Assembly (NCBI GenBank): GCA_039819785.1
Contig: JBCBRH010000034.1
Span: 1 to 52,905, forward strand
DNA: 52,905 nt
DNA from: JBCBRD01 sp039819785
Lineage (GTDB): Bacteria; Pseudomonadota; Alphaproteobacteria; Rhizobiales; Hyphomicrobiaceae
Direction: 5' to 3'
Both the position numbers and the translations under genes were made by a program. Below, in pieces: positions 1 to 7,354 of the stretch. Numbering within the stretch: the stretch's first letter is position 1; every line of letters begins with the position of its first letter. The notes under the pieces were generated by a model that was not told the origin of the DNA, made no database searches, and worked only from the letters and a program-made list of their open reading frames with translations.

Positions 1-773
1 AGCGAGAAATCCTGCCCCTCAAGCGCGGTTAGCAGCGCCGGATCATCAAGGAAGCCGAGATTGGCGTAGAGCTCGCCCATGATTGCACCGAACTCTTTTG
101 GGCTGTCTTGCTGCTTTGCCAACATCTCGGCAGCTGTGCGCCGAACATCTTCAAAGCGTGAGGCCAGCATCGCCTCCAACACGTCCGCCCAGCGTTCAGG
201 ATCGCTTTCCACCGCATTGACCATCCGTGCGATGCGAGGCAGCGACGTCTTTCCATTCACTTCGACATCGGTCTTGGTCAGCGCCTCAAGAATGCTGCGC
301 CCCCGGACCTCGAAATACTTGGCGTCCATTCCTCCGGTGTTGGCGACCAGCGCTTCGGCGACGAACTTGCAATCCGCAGAAAATGTCGCTGTATTAAGGC
401 TCAAAATATCGAGCGGGTTGCAGCTATGCGCGGGCAGCCCCAGCAATCCCATGGGGTTCCAGGTATAAGCATATTCGCCGTGCAGCGTGTGTGCGACCTG
501 CGAGATCGCGGCAAGCTCGCCGCGCGGATCAAGCGCGATCATGCGCTGCCCTGGCGCGTTGCAAACCACATAGCTCAACAGATCCCGCAGCTTGCCCGAA
601 CCCGCACCGCCGATGGTCAGCATCGGCGCATCCCCGGCGAGGTGAATGGGCTTGCGGTCATAAAAACCGACTTGTGGGCCGTGCGGTTCAAACAATCCGG
701 CGCGCTTGATATCGCGAACTTCCGCCCAAGCCGCAGAGCCGAAGCGGTATTCCTCGTTGAATGTGGTGTCCAT
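1..773 (-). CDS. VirD4/TraG-type conjugative coupling protein ATPase (3' end cut off by window)
   Basis: Type IV coupling proteins are inner-membrane or membrane-associated ATPases that bring the relaxase-DNA complex to the type IV secretion channel. The 257 visible residues contain a Walker A loop, GGAGSGK, at residues 55 to 61, followed by LDPRGELAA, the DPKGE-like segment typical of VirD4/TraG. No N-terminal membrane segment is visible, so this is a soluble-type member or needs a membrane partner. The ATG at 773 is preceded by GGAG at good distance. A strong terminator lies just upstream (797-829), so the gene probably has its own promoter. The C-terminal half is beyond base 1. Confidence 0.8.
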   Translation of the reverse strand, partial: MDTTFNEEYRFGSAAWAEVRDIKRAGLFEPHGPQVGFYDRKPIHLAGDAPMLTIGGAGSGKLRDLLSYVVCNAPGQRMIALDPRGELAAISQVAHTLHGEYAYTWNPMGLLGLPAHSCNPLDILSLNTATFSADCKFVAEALVANTGGMDAKYFEVRGRSILEALTKTDVEVNGKTSLPRIARMVNAVESDPERWADVLEAMLASRFEDVRRTAAEMLAKQQDSPKEFGAIMGELYANLGFLDDPALLTALEGQDFS

Positions 774-796
774 CGTGTCGTCTCCGATTGAATTGG

Positions 797-829
797 CACA
801 AAAAAAGAGCGGCAGAATCGCCGCTCTTT
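797..829 (-). terminator. Rho-independent terminator on the minus strand
   Basis: On the minus strand a perfect 10-bp stem (AAAGAGCGGC / GCCGCTCTTT) with a 6-base loop is followed by a run of seven T. It sits right after the stop codon of the 70-residue membrane protein and before the coupling-protein start. Confidence 0.85.
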
Positions 830-848
830 CCTCGAATTAATGTGTCGC

Positions 849-1061
849 TCACTTGTAGAGCGAGGCCTTGTGGTCCCACTGGTACTTGATCTTCGAGCCA
901 AGGAAGATCAGCAGCGCCGCGAAGAACCCTGGGCCGATGAAGTTGCCGCCTTCATTGAAGGCGACCACTGCGATGACGCCGAAGAAGACGCCCGCCATGA
1001 TGAGGATGGAATGGAGGAACTGAAGCGGGCGATTGATGATCTTGTTCGGTATTGGAGCCAT
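849..1061 (-). CDS. Small membrane protein of the conjugation region (unknown)
   Basis: The product has 70 residues with two predicted membrane segments, about residues 14 to 35 and 42 to 56, and a basic, polar C-terminus. The start at 1061 has a good Shine-Dalgarno sequence (AAAGGA, about 8 bases before ATG). It lies 27 bases after the 118-residue membrane protein on the same strand and is closed by a terminator. Its size and position fit a small type IV secretion component, but I see no signature of VirB2, VirB3 or TrbD, so the role is inference from context only. Confidence 0.7.
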   Translation of the reverse strand: MAPIPNKIINRPLQFLHSILIMAGVFFGVIAVVAFNEGGNFIGPGFFAALLIFLGSKIKYQWDHKASLYK

Positions 1062-1088
1062 TGGAGTTTCCTTTCTATGTTTTGCGTT

Positions 1089-1445
1089 TCAGACAAACTT
1101 CGTAGCCAGTGTCAGTCCGCCCATAACGATGAGCGTTGCGACCGACGCGCGGGCCGTGAAGAAGATCATTAGGCTGAGGATCACGAAATAAGCCGCACTG
1201 ACCAAAGGCAGCAGGTCCGGCCCGTAGCGATGCTCGGCGAAGGTCTCCACCCAGCCGATCGTTCGGCTATAGGCTTCCGGAGTGCAGAAGAACGTCACCA
1301 AGACTGCCGCCATATTCGCTAACCCCGTCACCGATGACATAAAGATCGATTGGGCTGCTTGTTTATGCTGGATGGTTGGCCCCCTTTCCGTGGAGTTGAT
1401 ACTGCCAGTCGCGGCGGTATTCGCGGCGGCTGACAGAACCAACAT
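1089..1445 (-). CDS. Membrane protein of the conjugation region (unknown)
   Basis: The product has 118 residues with a hydrophobic N-terminus, one membrane segment around residues 38 to 53 and two more around 78 to 96 and 100 to 116. The layout of a cleaved leader plus two helices is reminiscent of VirB2/TrbC pilins, but no family motif is recognisable. No Shine-Dalgarno sequence precedes the ATG at 1445. The same frame stays open upstream as far as the stop codon of the preceding zinc-ribbon gene and encodes RRLALLL directly before the ATG, as a signal peptide would. No ATG, GTG or TTG is present in that stretch, so the start is uncertain. Confidence 0.6.
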   Translation of the reverse strand: MLVLSAAANTAATGSINSTERGPTIQHKQAAQSIFMSSVTGLANMAAVLVTFFCTPEAYSRTIGWVETFAEHRYGPDLLPLVSAAYFVILSLMIFFTARASVATLIVMGGLTLATKFV

Positions 1446-1493
1446 TAAGAGAAGGGCAAGCCGCCTCGGGCAGAAGGCCGGGCGGAACTCAGA

Positions 1494-1922
1494 TTATTTA
1501 GCAATCCATTTGGCGCGCTCGGGATAGGCGATGCGGAACGCCAGGTCGATCAGGCGCAGGCGTTCCATAATGCGCCCCTGTGGCCGCTGGCGAGGCGGGA
1601 TTTCAGCAAACATCAGAAAGTCCGAGAGCCAACGAAACGAGCCATCATCGTTGAAAGCGGCATCAATGTCCTCATCCTCGACATCGTAGACATCATCGTT
1701 TGGCCACTTGACCTCACCTTCAAAGCCGAAGATCACATCGGCCATCCAGTCCGGAAATTGTCGCCTGGACAGACCAAGCGCACGCGACGCAATCGCCAGT
1801 CGCCTGAAATGCGAGAGGCGTGACAGCTCTTCATCGGTTGCGACTGTGATGACGCGGTTGGCGCAGGGCTTGGTTTGGCAGGGTGTGCAAACATCTTTTT
1901 TGCAATAGAAACAATATATCAT
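1494..1922 (-). CDS. Zinc-ribbon protein, paralogue A (unknown function)
   Basis: The product has 142 residues. The N-terminus holds closely spaced cysteines (CFYC, CTPC, C) that look like a small zinc ribbon. The rest is a helical domain with the pattern LGLSRRQFPDWMAD, a block of acidic residues and RWLSDFLMFA followed by PPRQR. The protein encoded at 2169-2633 has the same order of elements (LGLNRRQIPNWVAD, RWVSELLKFA, PPKQR), so the two are paralogues. I do not recognise the family. The ATG at 1922 is preferred because AAAGGA precedes it at about 8 bases; a TTG two codons upstream would also be in frame. Confidence 0.7.
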   Translation of the reverse strand: MIYCFYCKKDVCTPCQTKPCANRVITVATDEELSRLSHFRRLAIASRALGLSRRQFPDWMADVIFGFEGEVKWPNDDVYDVEDEDIDAAFNDDGSFRWLSDFLMFAEIPPRQRPQGRIMERLRLIDLAFRIAYPERAKWIAK

Positions 1923-2100
1923 AATCAAATTCCTTTCTTTTTATCGTTGCGCCAACTCCAACAGGTTTGCCCCGTATAAACGGGGGGATGTTTTGTTGAT
2001 TTCTCTGAAAAGCAGAAATTAGAACATAACATGAACATTATATTTTTTCTAGAAATGTTTTTGGATAACTACGCAGGCAGCTTCAGCAGCGTGTTTTCGA

Positions 2101-2139
2101 AAATAAAAAAGGCCCGACACAGAGAATGGTGCCGAGCCA
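2101..2139 (-). terminator. Rho-independent terminator between the two paralogues
   Basis: Read on the minus strand, the arms GGCTCGGCAC and GTGTCGGGCC form a stem over an 8-base loop, followed by TTTTTTATTTT. It lies 30 bases after the stop of the gene at 2169-2633. The region 1923-2100 that follows is AT-rich, with a small CCCCG/CGGGG hairpin near 1972, and probably holds the promoter of paralogue A. Confidence 0.75.
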
Positions 2140-2168
2140 GTGTCGTTCTTTTTTAATGATCGAGCGCG

Positions 2169-2633
2169 TTAGAGTCGCTTTCGTGAAGGACGCTCAATCC
2201 GGCCATCAAGGAACAGCGCCAGTTCCAGCAATCGATAGCGCGGCAGCATCTTGTCGGCGGCGCGTTGCTTTGGCGGATGTCTTGCGAATTTCAGCAGCTC
2301 CGAGACCCAGCGGCAGCTAAGGTCATCAGGGAAGGTGTCATCGACGATCGTATCGTGCAGATCAAAGATCTTGCCGTTCTTATGCCGGACCTCAATGTCA
2401 TAGTGATAGATTTGATCCGCGACCCAATTCGGTATCTGCCGGCGATTGAGGCCGACTGATTTCAAACCGAGCGCTATGCGATGGACCGTATCGGGCTGCC
2501 GCAGGTAGCGATCAGACGCCAAGGAAATGCGCAAGATATTGTCGTTTGCCGGCACCAGGAATCTGCTGGGCGGCGGATTACAGGGCTCATCCGGCCCGCC
2601 AAGTCTGCGATTGCAACGTGGACAGTAGGTCAT
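2169..2633 (-). CDS. Zinc-ribbon protein, paralogue B (unknown function)
   Basis: The product has 154 residues. It begins with CPRC and a further cysteine at PDEPC, a likely zinc ribbon. It continues with the same helical block as the 1494-1922 protein (LGLNRRQIPNWVAD, then an acidic segment, then RWVSELLKFARHPPKQR) and ends in a basic tail. Its ATG overlaps the stop of the upstream membrane-protein gene as ATGA, so translation is probably coupled. A strong terminator follows. Function is unknown; zinc ribbon plus a basic tail could mean nucleic-acid or protein binding, which is inference. Confidence 0.72.
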   Translation of the reverse strand: MTYCPRCNRRLGGPDEPCNPPPSRFLVPANDNILRISLASDRYLRQPDTVHRIALGLKSVGLNRRQIPNWVADQIYHYDIEVRHKNGKIFDLHDTIVDDTFPDDLSCRWVSELLKFARHPPKQRAADKMLPRYRLLELALFLDGRIERPSRKRL

Positions 2634-3049
2634 GTCTTCCCCCGGATATCTGGTGTTGAGTCCTTTGTTTGTTCCGCTGTAATTGTTCGGTCATCGGCGG
2701 GGTTCGCGGGCGATGAAGACTGGCGCCCGCCGCCCCAAAGCGTGGCTGTCACCGCCGCACAGGCGAGGACAGCCCCCAGCAACTGACCAGGCGTCGCGCT
2801 CTCACCAAAATAAAGCCGTGCCACGATAACGGTCAGGACGATTTGCGCCGCACTAGCCAGCGTCAGCGCAACGGTCAGCCCGACATCGCTCAGCAGCATG
2901 ATGAACAGCACGTTGGACAGGCCGTAAGCGCAGAAACCCGCTACAAGCGACAGAGTGTTCCGCGAGACCGCGTAGTCCTTGAAGAGGAAGAGGCCGGTCA
3001 GCGCAAAGACAGTGCTGCCTATGACAAGTGAAGACTGAGAAAGTGTCAT
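2630..3049 (-). CDS. Four-helix EmrE/EamA-like membrane protein
   Basis: The product has 139 residues with four membrane segments packed in the first 105 residues and a hydrophilic tail. The fold resembles small multidrug-resistance proteins or half of an EamA transporter. The acidic residue that SMR drug/proton antiporters carry in the first helix (Glu14 in EmrE) is absent, since the first helix has no charge at all. Drug efflux should therefore not be assumed. The ATG at 3049 has GGGAGGG 8 bases upstream, which makes it a better start than the in-frame codon at 3112. The stop overlaps the next gene as ATGA. Confidence 0.72.
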   Translation of the reverse strand: MTLSQSSLVIGSTVFALTGLFLFKDYAVSRNTLSLVAGFCAYGLSNVLFIMLLSDVGLTVALTLASAAQIVLTVIVARLYFGESATPGQLLGAVLACAAVTATLWGGGRQSSSPANPADDRTITAEQTKDSTPDIRGKT

Positions 3050-3189
3050 TCTGTGCCCTCCCCAACAGTTGGGCGGGCGTATCGAACCAGTTCGCGCTTC
3101 GCCCACTGACATTTGGAGCGCAACTCGCGAACTGTCTCGCAGCGTCCTTCGAGCATTGCTGAGGGAGGGAAATTATTGAAAGTCAGCAT
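3046..3189 (-). CDS. Possible small ORF, 47 residues
   Basis: A short reading frame runs into the membrane-protein gene with an ATGA overlap at 3046-3049, and GAGGAG stands 11 bases before its ATG. The product is basic in the middle (RELRSKCQWAKRELVRYAR). Support is only the ribosome site and the overlap pattern that the next gene pair repeats. It may simply be a leader. Confidence 0.3.
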   Translation of the reverse strand: MLTFNNFPPSAMLEGRCETVRELRSKCQWAKRELVRYARPTVGEGTE

Positions 3190-3305
3190 GTTAGAGGGTG
3201 CTCCTCGATTGAGAGTGAACACCGGCCGGTAGAGGGCAGCTTGCCTCTGTGCCAACACTATGCCAATGATTTTTACTCGATAAGCAGCGTTGTTTGCCCC
3301 GCGCC

Positions 3306-4157
3306 ATGGTCAGAGTTTACAAACCTAAGAACGCAATTTTTAAAGGGTCGCGCCTCTCGACAGAGCAGACCTTTGACATCATCTGCCTCTATCACTCCCT
3401 TGAAATAACTCCGACAGAGATGGCAGCCCGATTAGGTGTGGATCGCTCCGCAGTCCATCGAGTAATCAAGAAGTACAGAGACCTTCTGCATAGCGACCTA
3501 GACTTATTCCGCCGGCTTTTATTCGGTGATGAACACGCGGATGTTTTAGAGGAAATTGATCCGGAAGCCGATCTAGGCATTCCAGAAAACCTCGTTGAGA
3601 TTATGATGCGAGAGGAGGAGGACAAACTAGCAAAAGTCTATTTCGAACTAGTGCAAATCGCGGAAACGCGAAATGGTCGGCGACTCCTTGAGGATTGCAT
3701 ATTCAGGTGCCAGTATAATTTTTCAACGAAGTCGAGATCGTCTTTCCAGCGCCTGCAATACAACTTCTACTCTGCTATAGAAAAAATGCATTGGAAGAAA
3801 TTTGGGTTTCCACCGCGCACCCAAATTCTACAGGTGAACGGCACTACATTGTGGCGACCCCGATTTTGCGATACATGCCCAGTCGGGGCGCATAAACTGA
3901 GTGGCTATCATTCTCGAGAAGAGGCTTGTTTTCATTACGCAGCCCTGGCTGCGAATCATCGGCGCCCCTCCAGAGAAAAGTTGAAGCACATAGCCAGTAT
4001 CTTTATCTTTGGGAGGGCGCTATACGATAGCCGCACCCCCATAGAACTGCCGAAAACAAGAGTGCGGCGCGATATAATTTTTGATATGGAGCAGACGCAA
4101 GAAAAGGCTATGCGCACCATAGAGGAAAGGTTGGCGCGAGCGCTCAGTATTTCATGA
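3306..4157 (+). CDS. HTH domain protein of the mobile element (unknown)
   Basis: The product has 283 residues. Residues about 17 to 58 look like a homeodomain-like helix-turn-helix (EITPTEMAARLGVDRSAVHR). An acidic helical middle part follows. The C-terminal third contains a cysteine/histidine cluster (FCDTC, then H, then CFH) that could bind zinc. This makes a DNA-binding regulator or a conjugation accessory protein plausible, but no named family is recognised. The ATG at 3306 is chosen over a TTG four codons earlier; neither has a clear Shine-Dalgarno sequence. Its 3' end overlaps the convergent small gene by 6 bases. The base composition is visibly AT-richer than the chromosomal part. Confidence 0.65.
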   Translation: MVRVYKPKNAIFKGSRLSTEQTFDIICLYHSLEITPTEMAARLGVDRSAVHRVIKKYRDLLHSDLDLFRRLLFGDEHADVLEEIDPEADLGIPENLVEIMMREEEDKLAKVYFELVQIAETRNGRRLLEDCIFRCQYNFSTKSRSSFQRLQYNFYSAIEKMHWKKFGFPPRTQILQVNGTTLWRPRFCDTCPVGAHKLSGYHSREEACFHYAALAANHRRPSREKLKHIASIFIFGRALYDSRTPIELPKTRVRRDIIFDMEQTQEKAMRTIEERLARALSIS

Positions 4158-4367
4158 ATCGTTCGAAAGTGTTGGTGGTTTATCAAGCGCATCTTCATCA
4201 TCGGATGTCTTATCAGGCTCATCCTCAGAAGGATCTCGATTTATATCGGTTTCGGAAAAGAGGGCAGCCGAACGGAATTCAACGCCCTTTTCTTCGTAGT
4301 CTTTGGCGCGACGAGCAGCAATGAGTTTGTAGAGCTCGCGTCTTGATTCTTTATACTTGTCTGCCAT
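4152..4367 (-). CDS. Small charged protein (unknown)
   Basis: The product has 71 residues: a basic helix at the start (KYKESRRELYKLIAARRAKDYEEKG) split here as KYKESRRELYKL then IAARRAKDYEEKG, and a strongly acidic, disordered C-terminal half. AAGGCGG precedes the ATG at about 8 bases. It is convergent with the HTH gene, overlapping it slightly. Small basic/acidic proteins are common in conjugation regions, but nothing identifies this one. Confidence 0.5.
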   Translation of the reverse strand: MADKYKESRRELYKLIAARRAKDYEEKGVEFRSAALFSETDINRDPSEDEPDKTSDDEDALDKPPTLSNDS

Positions 4368-4484
4368 GGCGCGTGCCGCCTTAAGCGGAACTGGTCATGA
4401 CACAACCACATTATGTCAGTATGCTGAGTTAAATTCAAGAACCTGTAGTAGCAAACTTGCGGCTGGTATGCGCGGTAATCGACT

Positions 4485-5126
4485 TCACAACGAGTTGCCC
4501 AACCGCCCAAGGCTTCTGTGCAGTGTGCTCTCTGAGACGCCGAAGCGTTCGGCGGTGCGGCGGTAGGTTGCGCCGTCTTGATGCATGAAGCGATGCGCCT
4601 CAAGCACATCCGCATCGCTCAACAGCGGTGGCCGCCCGATCCGCACGCCGCGTCCGCGCGCCGCCTCGATCCCCGCGCAGGTATTCTCACGGATCAGCGT
4701 CCGGCTGAACTCCGCTACGGCGGCGAAGACGTGATAGACGAGCTTCCCGCCCGCAGTGGTCGTATCGATCCCCTCGGTCAGGGAGCAGAACTGAACGCTT
4801 TCATTGTCCAGGCGCGTAATAAGATCGGCTAGATGCAGGACCGAGCGGCCCAGTCGGTCTAGCTTGTAGACCACCAAGGTATCCCCCTCGACCAGATGCC
4901 GAAGAGCCTCGCTCAACCCTGGTCTTTCAGACTCGCCGCCGGAGACCCCGTGATCGTAGAAAATCGGTGCGCATCCCGCCCGCTGAAGCGCATCAAGCTG
5001 CATGTCCAGCCGCTGATCATCGGTGGATACGCGGGCATAGCCGATCAGCCTCCCGGTCCTGTCAGCCGGAGCCTTAAGGCTCGGCGCAAAGGTCAAGCAG
5101 CTACTGGTCTCTGTCACACGGATCAC
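4485..5126 (-). CDS. Small serine recombinase (Tn3-type resolvase/invertase family)
   Basis: The product has 213 residues. The resolvase catalytic domain is complete: YARVSTDDQ with the nucleophilic serine, then the DRLGRS motif with its two conserved arginines, and the long E helix. A C-terminal helix-turn-helix follows a GRPPLLSDADV linker. Serine resolvases cut and rejoin DNA at short paired sites. The GTG at 5126 is preferred because AAGGAG lies 5 bases before it. A pair of inverted repeats directly upstream (5146-5168, 5270-5292) could be its target. Whether it resolves dimers, inverts a segment or belongs to a decayed transposon cannot be told. Confidence 0.88.
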   Translation of the reverse strand: MIRVTETSSCLTFAPSLKAPADRTGRLIGYARVSTDDQRLDMQLDALQRAGCAPIFYDHGVSGGESERPGLSEALRHLVEGDTLVVYKLDRLGRSVLHLADLITRLDNESVQFCSLTEGIDTTTAGGKLVYHVFAAVAEFSRTLIRENTCAGIEAARGRGVRIGRPPLLSDADVLEAHRFMHQDGATYRRTAERFGVSESTLHRSLGRLGNSL

Positions 5127-5145
5127 GCGCACTCCTTCTCGCTTG

Positions 5146-5292
5146 CAAAACTGATCGGTTTTGACTGTTCATCTTCCTCCCCCTCATCTCACCCTTTGCG
5201 TAGCACCTTCGGTCTTGCAGACCGCGCTTTTCTGCTCGCTTGCATTTCCATAATGTTTCAGGCTAGACCGTAGTCAAAACCGATCGTTTTTG
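5146..5292. repeat. Spaced inverted repeat upstream of the resolvase (candidate recombination site)
   Basis: The 23 bases at 5146-5168 match the reverse complement of 5270-5292 at 19 positions, including an unbroken GATCGGTTTTGACT. Each arm is itself a near-palindrome around GATC. The arms enclose about 100 bases with no gene. A res-type site or an invertible segment are both possible. Confidence 0.55.
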
Positions 5293-5574
5293 ATTGCAGC
5301 AAATTCATTCCACTGGAGCAATGGCGAATCCCCAAATATCGAATTTCATCCTCCAGTATTTAAAGAATTCAAGACAATCCTAATTGCGTCCGGTGCGAAA
5401 CATTGCGTTTCGTCTATAAAAAATAACACAAATGCTTTGTTTTATGCATTGACAAGTTCGATTGTTTCAAAAAGCTTGCTTTTTCTGCTTAATTATTATA
5501 CTTTCGCATTCGGTAATATAAAAATATTTTTGAATATGGGTGTGTCGAACGCAATACAAAGTGCGGAGACACAA
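5293..5574. other. AT-rich intergenic region
   Basis: This stretch between the inverted repeat and the secreted-protein gene is very AT-rich. An open frame runs through it in phase with the gene, but it is not protein-like in character. It probably holds the promoter of the gene at 5575. Confidence 0.5.
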
Positions 5575-6132
5575 GTGAAACGAGATAATTGGAATACGCG
5601 GGTATTAAGTGCCTTGGGCGCTGCTTTTTTTGCAGCGTCTACGCTGGCGACTGCTGCGCCCACCCCCGCCGTTGCCGAGCAAAAAGCGGCGAATGACACA
5701 TCCGTTGCGCAAGAGTTTGCGGCAAACCAGACAGCCATGACGCGCGATCAGGAGTTGAAGCAGCTTGGCGCGGCTTCTTATGCTGCGGGAAAATACGCCA
5801 GAGAAAACTACGGAATCGGCATTCTCATCCATGTCGGGAAAGATATCCCAAACAAGCACTTTGCATCAGCGGATCATTTTGGACGTGCTGTCGTTAATCG
5901 GTTTAAAAAGAAATACGGTGTCGACTCAAAGTACTTTCTTCGCCAAAACGACGCTCGCGCAACGGGCATTACGTTTCACATTGATGACTTTGTGCACGGC
6001 GCAAATAACCGGACGGAAGTCAAGAATGTGAAAGAGGCGATAGATGCCATGACTGAAGTTGTGGAGTATCTTAAGGCGACTAAACCGGACCGTGTTGCGC
6101 AGATCGATCCTGCGTTGGCTGAGCCAAAATAA
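5575..6132 (+). CDS. Secreted protein with cleavable signal peptide (unknown)
   Basis: The product has 185 residues. The GTG at 5575 has GGAG six bases upstream, and the encoded N-terminus is a textbook signal peptide: basic start (KRDNWNTR), hydrophobic core, then a likely cut after ATA or AVA. An ATG at 5536 is also in frame but has no ribosome site. The mature part begins with a Q/A-rich stretch and contains a compact domain with many aromatic and basic residues (ARENYGIGILIHVGKDIP, then KKYGVDSKYF, then GITFHIDDFVHG). I do not recognise the family. The stop abuts the stop of the convergent coiled-coil gene with no spacer. Confidence 0.65.
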   Translation: MKRDNWNTRVLSALGAAFFAASTLATAAPTPAVAEQKAANDTSVAQEFAANQTAMTRDQELKQLGAASYAAGKYARENYGIGILIHVGKDIPNKHFASADHFGRAVVNRFKKKYGVDSKYFLRQNDARATGITFHIDDFVHGANNRTEVKNVKEAIDAMTEVVEYLKATKPDRVAQIDPALAEPK

Positions 6133-7104
6133 CTAAGCCTTTGGAGCTGGGTTCTGGGTGGGCTCAGGCGACTTGCCGCCTACAAGCTCTGCCGACGCGG
6201 AGCGGAAGTCCGAATTCATTTCTTCGCTGGCAGCATCCAAGGCACTACCAAGACCTGAAAACGCATCGTCATTCATGGCAACGTCGTCATCACTGTCTAC
6301 GGCAGTATCGCTATGCTCGTCTTGCCCGCCCCATGCATGTTTCGCTAGCTCTTCAACTTCGTTTGCACCAAAGGTCATTGCTTCGTGTGTGGAGTAAACA
6401 TCACCAAAACGTGTTTCATATTCCGCGTGGACAGCTTGCGGTTCCTCACCATCTGCGATCCTGATCCGCGCCTCATCAACGGCATCCGATAACTCTGAGC
6501 GCCGTTGTTTCAAATGCACAACAGTCCCGCGATCAATCTGCTTCTGCTCCTCCATGATCGCAAGAAGCAGCTCTTCGGCATCGGCAGCATTTGGGTCGAA
6601 ACTCCGCCCATGCCGCGCTTCCCATTTTTCTATTGCACGCTGGACATGGTCTTCCTCAAGGGCATCACCAAGACCCATACGACCACTGAGCATAGCGTCA
6701 ATGGTGACTTCTAGCTTTCGGGCCTGATCTTCAAGGAAGTCGATTTCACGACCTAACGCTTCGATGTCTTTTTGGAGAAGCGACAAAAAGAACAAGTCTT
6801 CAGCTTGTTGCTTGGCTTCTTTCTCTGCCTTGTCATGAATGGCTTCTTGGGCTTTTGCGCTTGCCATCGCAGAGCCAGCGATCACACTTTCTACTGAGCC
6901 GCTTTTTTGGCCGAGGAGGTTGAGATCGTTCTCGCGGCGGTGATCAGCATTTTTTGCTTCGGCATGAACTTCGTGATCGGCGTTTTTGGCATCATTAGCG
7001 TGCTGATGCCCCACAATCGTCGCAGCATTATCTCGGAACGCATCACGGGCTAATTTTGCCCGAAAATCCGCCCGCAAACCGGTCGTCTCCCCAATGGTAC
7101 GCAT
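6133..7104 (-). CDS. Coiled-coil protein (unknown)
   Basis: The product has 323 residues, mostly charged and alanine-rich helix. Residues about 80 to 145 and 185 to 225 have heptad-like spacing typical of coiled coils. The C-terminal 70 residues are acidic and then proline/serine-rich. There is no membrane segment or signal peptide. AAGAG stands close before the ATG. A scaffold, a phage-like structural protein or a conjugation accessory protein is possible, but none is supported. The gene is divergent from the triple-repeat gene across an AT-rich 250-base gap (7105-7354). Confidence 0.6.
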   Translation of the reverse strand: MRTIGETTGLRADFRAKLARDAFRDNAATIVGHQHANDAKNADHEVHAEAKNADHRRENDLNLLGQKSGSVESVIAGSAMASAKAQEAIHDKAEKEAKQQAEDLFFLSLLQKDIEALGREIDFLEDQARKLEVTIDAMLSGRMGLGDALEEDHVQRAIEKWEARHGRSFDPNAADAEELLLAIMEEQKQIDRGTVVHLKQRRSELSDAVDEARIRIADGEEPQAVHAEYETRFGDVYSTHEAMTFGANEVEELAKHAWGGQDEHSDTAVDSDDDVAMNDDAFSGLGSALDAASEEMNSDFRSASAELVGGKSPEPTQNPAPKA

Positions 7105-7354
7105 CTCTTATATCCCACACACATCCCCGCAATCCTCGTTCGTATTGGGCGCGTTTGGTGCGTTACTTGTTAATGTTTACATAATAAAAATAAACAAGCT
7201 CTTAATATTTGATTCAATTTCGGCAATAGAGGGAAAATAGTATGGAAAATGAATACTGATGATTGTATTTATGGAAATAACACACCTATAGATAATGGGT
7301 TCGTTCGTTTTCAGCGCTTTTGCATTGTGGCGAGCTGCGCTAATATTGCTTTAT

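Noticed and set aside
1089..1445. Calling the membrane protein VirB2/TrbC pilin
   Set aside because: Leader and helices fit only in outline; no family motif and no neighbouring VirB3/VirB4 genes are seen.
2630..3049. Annotation as a small multidrug-resistance exporter
   Set aside because: The membrane-embedded glutamate required in SMR transporters is missing, so only a general EmrE/EamA-like fold is claimed.
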